From IMG/VR virus record IMGVR_UViG_3300025266_000014, positions 1 to 39,078 of that record: a stretch of DNA of 39,078 bases; one strand, given 5' to 3'. Under the pieces are notes generated by a model, which saw only the letters and a list, made by a program, of their open reading frames with translations, was not told the origin of the DNA and made no database searches. The position numbers and the translations under genes were made by a program. Origin of the DNA: a virus. Every line of letters starts with the position of its first letter. Positions within the stretch are counted from its first letter, which is position 1. This document shows positions 1 to 8,500 of this stretch, piece after piece.

Positions 1-143
1 TACCTGAGGTTATAGTATAACGGCTTAGCAACCGATCCTCGGTGTAGGTGTACTGAGCGGTAGGTAGCACAAGCACGTTTAACGGCTCATACAGCGACGC
101 TGAGAGGTTCGCAGTGCTTGTTAGTACCCTAGGGACCAAGTGC
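1..143. repeat. terminal direct repeat (left copy), circular closure
   Basis: The first 143 bases recur at 38936-39078. The only difference I see is base 17 (a) against base 38952 (g). On the coding (minus) strand this changes TAT to TAC, both Tyr. The repeat lies inside a gene that reads through the join. It therefore looks like an assembly overlap of a circular or circularly permuted genome rather than a noncoding T7-type terminal repeat. Confidence 0.93.
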
Positions 144-496
144 CTTATCATCGTCTCAGATGCAGTTATCCCGGATTGAGCGGAAAGGACAACATCTGCA
201 AAGATAAGGTTGCTAGAAGTTGCTGTCATGTTAGAAGCACCAGCCACAAGAGCCGCCGCTGCGTTAGATACATTCGGCACAACCACCATGTTTACTTCAG
301 CAGACAAGGTAGAAGCAAACTGATTTCCAATGGTGATTGTGGCCGTCATCCCAGAAGCAACTGACAAAGCAGACGTTGCTAAGGTAGTAACATTAGCCGC
401 ACTCGTCATGTTCGATGCAGCACTGAAGTCCGCTACACCGTCAAAAAACTGGGGAAAACCCAGCCTAAATACAACGCCCTTGGTTACGTCTTGCAT
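1..496 (-). CDS. virion-region structural protein, N-terminal part of a gene wrapping around the window ends
   Basis: Starting at the ATG at 496-494, which overlaps the TAA of the upstream 127-residue gene as TAATG, an open frame runs to base 1. It continues without interruption at 38935 down to 38760, giving a protein of about 223 residues. The protein begins MQDVTKGVVFRLG and is rich in Ala, Ser, Thr and Val, with many beta-type alternations and no cysteine or catalytic motif. It sits downstream of the capsid gene and upstream of the adaptor-like genes, so a head-completion, decoration or head-tail joining role is likely. That role is inferred from position only, and I do not recognise the family. 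Tight overlap implies translational coupling. Confidence 0.85.
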   Translation of the reverse strand, partial: MQDVTKGVVFRLGFPQFFDGVADFSAASNMTSAANVTTLATSALSVASGMTATITIGNQFASTLSAEVNMVVVPNVSNAAAALVAGASNMTATSSNLIFADVVLSAQSGITASETMIRHLVPRVLTSTANLSASLYEPLNVLVLPTAQYTYTEDRLLSRYTITSG

Positions 497-879
497 TAGG
501 ACAGCGTAATGTCAATTGCACCTGAAGCAAACTGCACCGTGTCGCCAGCAGTCACCGAACGGGAAGCAGACAAAGGCCCGTAAAGTAAGCGCTTTGGCGT
601 ACTAGCAGAATCATAAATCTCGATACCCACAACCGTGCAAGCAGGCATCCCAGTAAACGAAAGAGCACCATTGTTTTCAATAGCACCAGAAGAAGCAGAA
701 GTAAAAGCAATAGTTTGAGCAGCATACGAACCACCAGTAACTTGAGTACCAGCACTGGCATCATTGCCATTGGCTGTCATCAGTCGAAGTTTAGTAGCGC
801 CAGTAATACTATAAGTAGAGGTACCAACGAGTGCATTAAGAAGAGCATTCTCAATAACGTCGGGGAGATTATCAGCCAT
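496..879 (-). CDS. small beta-rich structural protein downstream of capsid (127 aa)
   Basis: The protein begins MADNLPDVIENALLNALVGT and continues with Ser/Thr/Gly-rich beta-type sequence (SITGATKLRLMTANG). The N-terminal segment resembles those of phage tail-fibre or decoration proteins that begin with a short helix anchor, but I cannot name a family. It follows the major capsid gene after a strong hairpin and is coupled by TAATG to the gene below. Likely roles are capsid decoration or a neck protein. The start has an upstream AAGGATC that can serve as a weak Shine-Dalgarno, suggesting lower expression than the capsid. Confidence 0.8.
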   Translation of the reverse strand: MADNLPDVIENALLNALVGTSTYSITGATKLRLMTANGNDASAGTQVTGGSYAAQTIAFTSASSGAIENNGALSFTGMPACTVVGIEIYDSASTPKRLLYGPLSASRSVTAGDTVQFASGAIDITLS

Positions 880-914
880 AGCAAGATCCTTAAAATAGTT
901 TCAAAAGATTGGAA

Positions 915-940
915 GGGGGACACCCCGAAAGGTGCCCCCC
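915..940 (-). terminator. hairpin after the capsid gene, probable partial terminator or mRNA stabiliser
   Basis: On the minus strand GGGGGGCACC (940-931) pairs with GGTGTCCCCC (924-915) over 10 bp with one G-U pair and a six-base loop. It starts about 10 nt after the capsid stop codon. The following sequence is only moderately U-rich (TTCCAATCTTTT). Full termination would cut off the downstream tail genes, so a leaky terminator or a 3'-end stabiliser that raises capsid mRNA is more likely. Confidence 0.7.
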
Positions 941-949
941 GAACATCAC

Positions 950-1879
950 TTACGCAATGCTTGAAGAAGTTTCAATCCGGTACAAGGAATCTTGACGGTA
1001 GATAGCCCAGCCTTGCAGGCTGTACCAACCGAGAGGACGTGCTCGCATCAGTTTGTCAACAATCGGACCCTGCACGATACCCGGCTCAACGGCAGTTGCC
1101 TCAGCAAGAGCCTGCGCGCCAGCAATAATCGTACGGTAAGCCTTAATGCTGCTAGCACCATCGGTAGCGACATACGCGCGTGGGGTTTCCACAACGTACG
1201 CTCCACCATAAACACCAGTCGTAGCGTTAAGAACGTTACCAACATTGGGATCGGTGTACTTGCGAATGTCCTCAAAGGACAATGCGCCTGTCTCCGCACG
1301 AAGGTCAAATGCAACCTCTGGGTGCATGTATGCTGCGTACAGCATTCCTTCACGAGGAACAGAGTTACCTGCCCGCATCTTTGAAACAGACTTACGAATC
1401 AAAGCGCCAGTAATAACGTCAGCCGGGGCCAAGTTCCCTGTTGCAGTAGCGTCTCCACCGAAGAACTTGTTAGTTCCACCGATAAGAGTAGCAACAACAA
1501 CCCGATCAATTGAGTCAGCCATGTTGTATGCAACAAGGTTAGCAATTGCTGGGTCAACGTCTGAGAAAGCAAACTCTCCCAATTTCTTTGTTTCCAGAAC
1601 AACGTTTCCGTACTCGTTAAGAGTAACCGTTACGTTGGTTGTGTTGCTTACAGCAACAGCATCTGGGTCCGCCGCCTCAGTGAGGGTTCCGGTCGAAGCA
1701 GCAAGATCCTGATACAACGAAAATACTACCGTTGAACCGGGCATTGCCTGTTGTACTGGGCGCTTGTCCGCAAGGTTGCGGAACAAAGGCTGTGAACGTA
1801 GAGCAAACTCTACATAGCGATCATAGGCCGCCTTGACCAAGTTGGACATAGCGGATGTACCTGTATAAGCGTTAGCCAT
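950..1879 (-). CDS. major capsid protein, N4-gp56-like family
   Basis: The 309-residue product forms the icosahedral shell. It has the hallmarks of the N4-gp56/P22-like coat group: an N-terminal helix followed by LRSQPLFRNLADKRPVQQAMPG, then a beta-type LTEAADPDAV stretch, VTVTLNEYGNVV, a region with DSIDRVVVATL, and a YAAYMHPEVAFDLR segment typical of the HK97-fold core. The start at 1879 is preceded by TGGAGGTGA (core 1889-1896), the best Shine-Dalgarno in the late region, at 9 nt spacing, as expected for the most abundant virion protein. It lies directly below the scaffold gene and above a strong hairpin. Family assignment is from motif memory, without a database search. Confidence 0.9.
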   Translation of the reverse strand: MANAYTGTSAMSNLVKAAYDRYVEFALRSQPLFRNLADKRPVQQAMPGSTVVFSLYQDLAASTGTLTEAADPDAVAVSNTTNVTVTLNEYGNVVLETKKLGEFAFSDVDPAIANLVAYNMADSIDRVVVATLIGGTNKFFGGDATATGNLAPADVITGALIRKSVSKMRAGNSVPREGMLYAAYMHPEVAFDLRAETGALSFEDIRKYTDPNVGNVLNATTGVYGGAYVVETPRAYVATDGASSIKAYRTIIAGAQALAEATAVEPGIVQGPIVDKLMRARPLGWYSLQGWAIYRQDSLYRIETSSSIA

Positions 1880-1929
1880 TGTGCGATTTCACCTCCAAAG
1901 TGAATATGTTTAATTGAATGTTTTGTGAA

Positions 1930-2412
1930 TCAAACAACCTGCGGTCCATGCGCGTTGCCGAACAAGACCTTGTTCAGTTCCTCAGGTGACGACGCTGCCC
2001 GGATGCGAGCATCCAGTTGGTCGTAGTCTCCGTCGAATGTTTGTCCAGATGACTGCGTGTCAGAGATTCTCTGTAACGCTTCCATATCTGCGGCATCAAC
2101 CGCTGGTTCCTGACTTTGGCTAGAAGGAGCAGTCGAACCAAAAAGGTCCGCGTATTCTGCAACCCAACTCTCCACATCCTCAGGGGATGTTACATCAGAA
2201 GGAATCAATTTGATAATTTTATCAGGTAGACCCTTCGATGAAATAATATCTTTGACCGTCCGATCACGAGACATGTTGTGCATTTCATCTAACTTGCTAG
2301 ACATTTCCTTGTTACGCTTCTCACTCGCGCGAAGAGCCTTACGTAACTCTTTCATGCCCGTGCTGTCATTTGCCGTATCTGTATCGTCGTCGTCCCAATC
2401 ATATTCAGACAT
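1930..2412 (-). CDS. capsid scaffolding protein (160 aa)
   Basis: The protein has a very acidic start (MSEYDWDDDDTDTAND), a predicted coiled coil at about residues 20-45 (ELRKALRASEKRNKEMSSKLDEM) and a Ser/Gln/Ala-rich, probably disordered middle. This composition and its place immediately before the major capsid gene are typical of phage scaffolding proteins, which line the inside of the procapsid and leave or are degraded. I chose the ATG at 2412 because AAGGGAG lies about 5 nt upstream. A longer frame from 2451 has no good ribosome site. The family is recognised by character and position only, as scaffold sequences diverge rapidly. Confidence 0.8.
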   Translation of the reverse strand: MSEYDWDDDDTDTANDSTGMKELRKALRASEKRNKEMSSKLDEMHNMSRDRTVKDIISSKGLPDKIIKLIPSDVTSPEDVESWVAEYADLFGSTAPSSQSQEPAVDAADMEALQRISDTQSSGQTFDGDYDQLDARIRAASSPEELNKVLFGNAHGPQVV

Positions 2413-2489
2413 TATTACTCCCTTACTATTCATTGATAGGTTAATCGCCACCCACTTTAGATCCTAGGGGAAGGAAAGAAAGGCTGTGA

Positions 2490-2522
2490 CTATCGGACTT
2501 CATACACCAACGGGGCCGATAG
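2490..2522 (-). other. hairpin in the scaffold/capsid leader
   Basis: On the minus strand CTATCGG (2522-2516) and CCGATAG (2496-2490) form a 7-bp stem around a 19-base loop. It lies between the tRNA-like element and the scaffold start codon, in the only sizeable gap of the late head operon. It could protect the 5' end of a processed capsid mRNA. No U-run follows, so it is not a terminator. Confidence 0.5.
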
Positions 2523-2532
2523 ATCCGTCTAG

Positions 2533-2623
2533 TGGTGGGCATGCCCAGAATCGAACTGGGGTTGAAGAAATAACACAGGAACTTTCACCGCGAATTACGT
2601 TTCTTTCTCACCTTGTCATGCCC
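2533..2623 (-). ncRNA. tRNA-like element with encoded CCA end before the capsid operon
   Basis: On the minus strand GGGCATG (2623-2617) pairs perfectly with CATGCCC (2543-2537). The 3' strand is preceded directly by a T-arm: CCCAG / loop TTCGATT / CTGGG at 2560-2544. Discriminator A and CCA follow (2536-2533). This is exactly the acceptor/T-arm half of a tRNA with a templated CCA. The 56 intervening nt do not fold by eye into D and anticodon arms. The best internal pairings are AAGAAA with TTTCTT and an interrupted stem next to the T-arm. It may be an aberrant tRNA, a decayed tRNA, or a longer relative of the four early tRNA-like elements. It begins 11 nt after the upstream stop. Confidence 0.7.
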
Positions 2624-2634
2624 TTATTCAGTTG

Positions 2635-3714
2635 TTAGATCTTTCTAAAGTCAGACAAAGACTTAGAGTCAAAAGCGGTAGTTCCACTAAAACGAGCACG
2701 TTCACGAGACTGCAAGCCCTTCACTTTCTTTTTTGCCGTAGCGTCCGCATCCATCGAAGAAAGCAACGCTTCACTGTCCGAAAGTTCTATGCGGTCAATG
2801 TTTGCAAGACGTGAAGTAGCATCCCTAACCTCCACACCCTTAACAAGATCCCTATTTAGCGCGTTCATGTTTATGTCTTGATTGTTTGCAAGACCACTAA
2901 CAGATTCGGCAGCAGCAACATCAAGATCAAGACCTGCTATTTCTCCAAAGCCACCAACAATAGCAGCATTAGCAAGAGTGTTAATTTTGTTTTGACTACG
3001 TATAGGATCAAGAGTGTACTCAACCAAAGACGTAGCATCAATATTATAGAATCGTTGCAAAGAATCACGAACCTCTTGAGGAGTATCAGCAACAACGCGT
3101 TGAGCATCCCCAATGCGGCCCCTTACTTCTTCGACAGATACGCTATAATCACCAACAAGTTCAGCAATAGAATCGTATTCGCTTTGGCTGCCATCAGCAC
3201 CAAGATAATCCCTAAGACCGGCTTCGTTAAAAACCCTGCGATAATCAGTCTCAAGGTTTAAATACTCTGCCTCGTTACGCACGTCCGTGTTCCCACGACC
3301 CTGCAAAGCAACTAAGCCCTTAAAGCGAGTCTTATATTCGCTAGTTTGACGTACCTTTTCAGCCAAGTAATCTTGGTTAGTTGAATCTTGAACCATCGTC
3401 TCTATCTGCCCAGCCAAAGAACCCATGTTGTATTGAGTTAGTAGTGTTCTAAGAAACGCTTTAGCGGAACGCTGTTCTGAAAGTTTTTTTGCTGCTGCGG
3501 CCTTCTTGTCTTGTTCGGCCCTGTTGGCAAAATATACTTCTTCAGGAGTGGGGCCAGCAGGAGTGGAGGGGGGAGGATTGTCAACTACTGGAGGACCCGG
3601 AATTGGTTCATATTTGCGAATAGGATCTGGTGCTGTTTGATTGGGAAATGGGTTAAAGTTTTCAGGAACAATGTTGTTGTAATAGTTGTTTAACTGCTCT
3701 TGTGTTAATGCCAC
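2635..3714 (-). CDS. virion-associated helical protein (359 aa), probable internal/ejection component
   Basis: I do not recognise a named family. The N-terminus (residues about 15-60) is rich in proline and asparagine (VPENFNPFPNQTAPDP, PPPSTPAGP). The remainder is charged and helical, including a possible coiled coil at about 60-90 (EEVYFANRAEQDKKAAAAKKL). It is the third of three medium-size genes that follow the 1,874-residue giant protein, all with no membrane segment. In short-tailed phages this position is occupied by internal core or ejection proteins, which is the role I infer. Upstream spacing is only a few bases (stop of the previous gene at 3720, start at 3714). Confidence 0.8.
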   Translation of the reverse strand: MALTQEQLNNYYNNIVPENFNPFPNQTAPDPIRKYEPIPGPPVVDNPPPSTPAGPTPEEVYFANRAEQDKKAAAAKKLSEQRSAKAFLRTLLTQYNMGSLAGQIETMVQDSTNQDYLAEKVRQTSEYKTRFKGLVALQGRGNTDVRNEAEYLNLETDYRRVFNEAGLRDYLGADGSQSEYDSIAELVGDYSVSVEEVRGRIGDAQRVVADTPQEVRDSLQRFYNIDATSLVEYTLDPIRSQNKINTLANAAIVGGFGEIAGLDLDVAAAESVSGLANNQDINMNALNRDLVKGVEVRDATSRLANIDRIELSDSEALLSSMDADATAKKKVKGLQSRERARFSGTTAFDSKSLSDFRKI

Positions 3715-3719
3715 TCAAA

Positions 3720-4706
3720 TCACCTCAACCCAAACATCTGAAGAATATTCATACCGGCACTCGTGTACTCATCCAAAGCATTATCAGTTGCATCCCAACG
3801 CTCATCCTTGCGAATCATTTTCTTAAACTCATACATGGGAACAACACCCGGCTTCCCATCAGCACCAACACCCTGCAAACCCTTTTGCAACAACGTGTCA
3901 TTTAAGTCAAGTGACTCAGAATCAACCTCTAAAAGATTAGCCATCTGTTGCTTGTAAGGTGAAGCAATGTCTGAAGGATCTTGACCAGCCTGAATTTGTT
4001 CCGCCCAAGCAGGATACGTACCAACCATGTACTGATTCCTTAACTGCTGCTTAACATCATCCTCAGTCAAATCACCAGCAGCAACTTGTTGAACATACTT
4101 ATTAACAGCATCATCGCTAAGACCCAGACCATTTGTTCTAGACCAGTCGGCAATCGTAGATTGAAACTTACCCGCAGCGCCACCAAACACACCGTTTTGG
4201 GCATTAACATACTCAGCAAAAGCATTAATCTTTTCAGATTCGTTCCAACCAAAACGACGAGAGTTAACAGCAAACTCACGCATTTCAATCTCTGACATAA
4301 CCGCGCCTCGTGCTACCGCCTGATCGCGTATTGTTGCTACATCAGAATCAATGCTTTCTTTCCAAAGAATAGGGTTTTGTGTTTCAAACTCCATGTCTTT
4401 GATAGCAACACCTTGGTATTTTTGGAACCAAGGCTGACCAATCATTTTAATAGCAGCAGCATCTTCGCTAAAGCCAACAGGATTTTTTATATAATCTTGT
4501 GTTATTTCATTAAAAAATTGAAAAAACGCTTGAGCGTCAGGATCTTCAGAGTTTTCTAAAGTGTTAAGTAAAGCATAAGCAATGTTAAAATCAGAAGAAA
4601 CCTTAATAGAAGCGCCCTGTTTAAACTCTTGGCGTTCTTTCTTAGACACCTTATCATTCTTGTTAGTGTCCATCAACTTTTCTTTAGCGGTCAAATCATC
4701 TGCCAT
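3720..4706 (-). CDS. virion-associated protein with EF-hand-like loop (328 aa)
   Basis: Residues 13-24 (DTNKNDKVSKKE) match the spacing of an EF-hand calcium loop: acidic or Asn residues at loop positions 1, 3 and 5, hydrophobic at 8, Glu at 12. The usual Gly at position 6 is Asp. The rest is helical and aromatic-rich (FFQFFNEITQDYIKN, SRRFGWNESEKINAF) without enzymatic motifs that I recognise. It overlaps the upstream 272-residue gene by 11 bases. Together with its neighbours it probably belongs to the internal core or ejection apparatus. Calcium binding is an inference from the motif only. Confidence 0.8.
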   Translation of the reverse strand: MADDLTAKEKLMDTNKNDKVSKKERQEFKQGASIKVSSDFNIAYALLNTLENSEDPDAQAFFQFFNEITQDYIKNPVGFSEDAAAIKMIGQPWFQKYQGVAIKDMEFETQNPILWKESIDSDVATIRDQAVARGAVMSEIEMREFAVNSRRFGWNESEKINAFAEYVNAQNGVFGGAAGKFQSTIADWSRTNGLGLSDDAVNKYVQQVAAGDLTEDDVKQQLRNQYMVGTYPAWAEQIQAGQDPSDIASPYKQQMANLLEVDSESLDLNDTLLQKGLQGVGADGKPGVVPMYEFKKMIRKDERWDATDNALDEYTSAGMNILQMFGLR

Positions 4707-5514
4707 CAGATCTCATTTCCAAGGCTTTAGCAAAAACGCCCATCATTTTAGTAGCCTTACCATAGTCTTCGGCCTCTGGCCCCTTCATCAAAGAATCACG
4801 TATAATATTTTTGCGACCATCAGCACTTAACCCACCCTGAGTAACATTGTATCCTGTTGACGGAGTACTAATACTAGGTTGTGCAACTTCTTGCTTACGA
4901 ATTTTTTTAAGAACTTCTTGAAACTCGTCGTCTTCAATTCCACGACCAAGCACAGCAGAAGCCACAGCGTTAGCCGTTTCCCTCAGGTCGGATTCGTTAG
5001 CAAGAGTAACTGAAGAAGTAGGGCCAGTGTATCTCTTTTTCTTCCCTCCGTCTTTTTCAAGTTTTTCAGAGTAGTCGCTATAAATTGCTTGTATGCTTTC
5101 AAAGGGACTTACTTTTTGTCCTTTTTTTGATGCGTTGTAAGAGTTTGCTACGGCTCTTGTCCAAAGTCCCTTCCCGGTACTAGAAGAAGTTCCCATTTCC
5201 TCAGCCATCTCGTCAAGGCTTTTTTTAAGTGCTGAAGTTAAATACCCTGTAGGATCATCCCACTCCGATATGGCTTGTGACTGTGACAGGTCATTGAAAA
5301 TAAGGTTAGCCATTGGGTTATTAAGGTTGTATATAGGTTGAGCACCGCGATCTGCAGATTTTTTAGGAGCACCCTCATGCCTTCGACTATAGTCAGGAAA
5401 CCAAACACTAGCAGGTCCAAGATCATCATCGCCAAGACCACTAGGACTATCCTCGTCTGGTATGTAATTAAATGTATCATCTTCGTCATCTGGGTGAATT
5501 TCTCCGTGTGGCAT
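4696..5514 (-). CDS. virion-associated acidic protein (272 aa)
   Basis: The protein opens with an acidic, probably disordered 50-residue segment (HPDDEDDTFNYIPDEDSPSG), followed by helical sequence with SALKKSLDEMAEEMG and a Lys-rich KDGGKKKRY patch. I see no catalytic or membrane motif. Its ATG overlaps the TAA of the giant virion protein as TAATG, so it is translationally coupled to it and probably made in proportion. It is inferred to be a partner of the giant protein in the internal core. No family is recognised. Confidence 0.8.
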   Translation of the reverse strand: MPHGEIHPDDEDDTFNYIPDEDSPSGLGDDDLGPASVWFPDYSRRHEGAPKKSADRGAQPIYNLNNPMANLIFNDLSQSQAISEWDDPTGYLTSALKKSLDEMAEEMGTSSSTGKGLWTRAVANSYNASKKGQKVSPFESIQAIYSDYSEKLEKDGGKKKRYTGPTSSVTLANESDLRETANAVASAVLGRGIEDDEFQEVLKKIRKQEVAQPSISTPSTGYNVTQGGLSADGRKNIIRDSLMKGPEAEDYGKATKMMGVFAKALEMRSDGR

Positions 5515-8500
5515 TACTCTGTCTCCAATTCTGCGTTGTCAACCGTATACTCGTCAACAAAATACCGCTCCCAAATAGCGTCAAACTCAACATCAGAAGA
5601 ATACTTGTCTTTAACAAAAGTAAGATACCTTATTATAAGATCATCTTTTTTGCTATCGTCTTTATCGTCTTCAATATTTTTAATTGTTTTCTGCATATGT
5701 TTACGAGATTTTATAAAATTGTTAAGATTAATCCAAGTGGGATCATCCTTAACGGTATCCATAAACGGCTTGTGCTTAAGAATATTGTCTAAATACAAAG
5801 CAGCCCTATCTGCATTTTTAGTTACCGCAAATGATGTTTGGCTTGCGGCAAACGGCTCGTTAGAATCTTTTAACTTCTGTAACCAATCATTGTATTGTGT
5901 TGTTACGTCTAGTATTTCGCTGCGGTACTTTTCTTTTTTCACTACGTTAGTAATAGCAGCGTCCCTAAGAGTCCTTAAGCGCACCAACTCTGCATCAAGA
6001 ATGGCTTTACTTTTTTTCTTTAAGTCCCAGCCTTCTTCAACCTTGTACCTATTATTAAAAACCGAAGGAGTCATTGTTTCAGAAATTAATTTAGTGTCAC
6101 CCGGAAGCGGATCAGTTTTAAAAGCATTAAAAACGCTTTGAGAAAAATCTCCAGCGTCCGTACCTGTAGCAAACAAACTAACCATGAATGGATCGTCAGG
6201 ATCTATATTTACTAACTTTTCGGTTAAATCAGGAAACTCTTTCCACAAACGGTTGTAGGCATCCTGAGTGCTGGGAACATAGACACGATACTTCTTTACA
6301 GATTTTGTGTACCATTCCGCCCATTCACCGTACTTAGAAATAAAAGCAACCGCAGCATTTTCTCTACCTTCGTCAGTATCAGGGAATCTTTCCCTAGTTC
6401 GACGCAACTCGTCCCGCATAAACTGACCCGGAACTTTTGTTACATTTGGAATTTCGGTAGAAAAAGAATCTGCAAACTTAACACCAAGCCTTAAAATAAA
6501 ATAATTCCTTGTGTCTGTTTGTGCTTTATCATAATCTGGTATTAAGTCAATGTCAGAACCATTTTTTTCCCACTCAGCCATATTGTGAGCGTGAAGATTG
6601 ACTGATGCTTTAAGAAACGCCTCATCATCAAACTGCCTAATAGCGGACAACGCCGATTTTTGGTAACTTGAAAGAATGTTTTTTGCTGGATTTGCTTGAA
6701 CGCCGTAAGGAAAAGTAAGTTCGTAAAATTCAGGACCCATGAGTTCCTGCAAGAACTCTTCAGTAGCAGGATTAGCCGCATAAGCGGTACTAACCGCAAT
6801 GGCTGCGCCGTAAGAAAGGCTAGGGGCACCCACTGCAATAGAGTCCATAAAATAAAGAGGCACCCTTGCGCCATCGGGATTGTTTTTGCTACTTGTTCCC
6901 GGTATAACAAGATACTTAGCGTCGCTAATATTTTTAACTTCGTTGCCTTCTTCATCCACGCCAAATGTAGCCAAAGCGGAACCATAGATGTTACCAGTTT
7001 GAATCAATCTTTCTGGTTCTTTAGCAGCAAACCTTCCGTAACGATACACTGAATTAAACATGGCACCGGGGAAACCAGTCAAAAAACGAGCCATGTAAAT
7101 AGCATTGTTGTAACGACGAATAGTATAAAAAGTTTTTTCCAACTCGTCCAAAGCCATACGATGAGCGGCTTGGCGCATAGGTTCTACCGCACTTAGCGGA
7201 ATTGAAACGCCATCAATCTCACGAACGTCAACCATACGTTGAAGTTGAGTTTTAAATTCCATTTGATAAAAAGGCCAACGAGCAAGACGATCCTCAGGGG
7301 TAGTAGCAATGCCCTGCCAGAACCGATCTGCTCCTTTGTTTATCATTCGGCCTATGTTTTTCATTGTACCTACGTTGGCTTCTAACTCACTGCTAAGAAT
7401 CCTGCCAAGATCATCACGACCACCCATCGCTGCCTGCAAATCACCAGCACCCAACTCGCCAGCAGCAGCACGTTTACGCACGTTTTCATCAGGAATGTAT
7501 TGCTTAACTAACCTAATTACTTTTTGAGCCTCGTTGCCAAAATCTGAAATTACATTAGTATTGTTTATGTAGTTAGTGTTAGTTAAGGTGTAGTTTTTAT
7601 TCATGTCTTTTTGATAAATTCTACCCTCACGGCTATTAAGCCAGACCATTAAATCCGTGTCTGAATCACCCTCAAGAATTTTTTGGATAAACCTGTCTCC
7701 ACGAAAATGCGCTTTAATAACATAAGCCAACTCTTCCCAGTAACCCGGTTCATTTGGAGCCAAACTTTTTACTTTTCCAGTTCGGGTCATGTGATGGTCA
7801 AGAGCAGAGATTGCGGCGGAAGGGTCCCAAGTTGTTTGACTGGTTCGAGCAGCAGACGCTTCAGCACGGTAACCTGCACCCATGTTGTAGCCTTCGTTGT
7901 TAAAAGCACCCGGTTGCCTAGTCTTAACACCACCAATCATTATCGTCATGTAACCGTCCCCGGAACCTTCCCAACTAAGTTTTGACGAAACTTCTTCAAT
8001 CTTCTTCTTTCGCTCACCTATTTTTGGACTTAGGGCTTCAATTCGTTTTTGAATATTTTCCAGCATCGCTGTTTTTTCTTCAAGAATCTGGCTCACTGGC
8101 CTTAGTCCGGGGCTTAGATTTATTTGGCGAATTTCTTCCATTGTTTCTTCTAAACGATTAACCATTGTTTCTATTTCTTTTCGAGCCTCAGGATCAAGAT
8201 TCTTACTGTTTCTTATCCGCTCAATGGTTTTATTGTTTGCGGAAATTCTTGCCTTATTTCCCGAAGTTAAAGTAGGAATAATTTCATCGGCAGTAAAAGC
8301 ATCAGGAAGTTTTTGCGTAGCAGCAAGTCTTTCTTTTTCGGCTAAAGCCCTTTCAAGGTTTTTTTTCTGTCGTTCATTTGCTGTAGCCCGACCGGGGCTA
8401 GGAGGACGAGATCCTACTCCTTGAGCACCGGATTCCGCCACACCAATCTCATTTAATCTTTCTTCAGCAAGAAAAACTCTTTCTTCCTCAACGTGAACAA

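Noticed and set aside
1-143. T7-type terminal repeats as packaging ends
   Set aside because: The repeat lies within a continuous structural gene and is short, which suits an assembly overlap of a circular map better.
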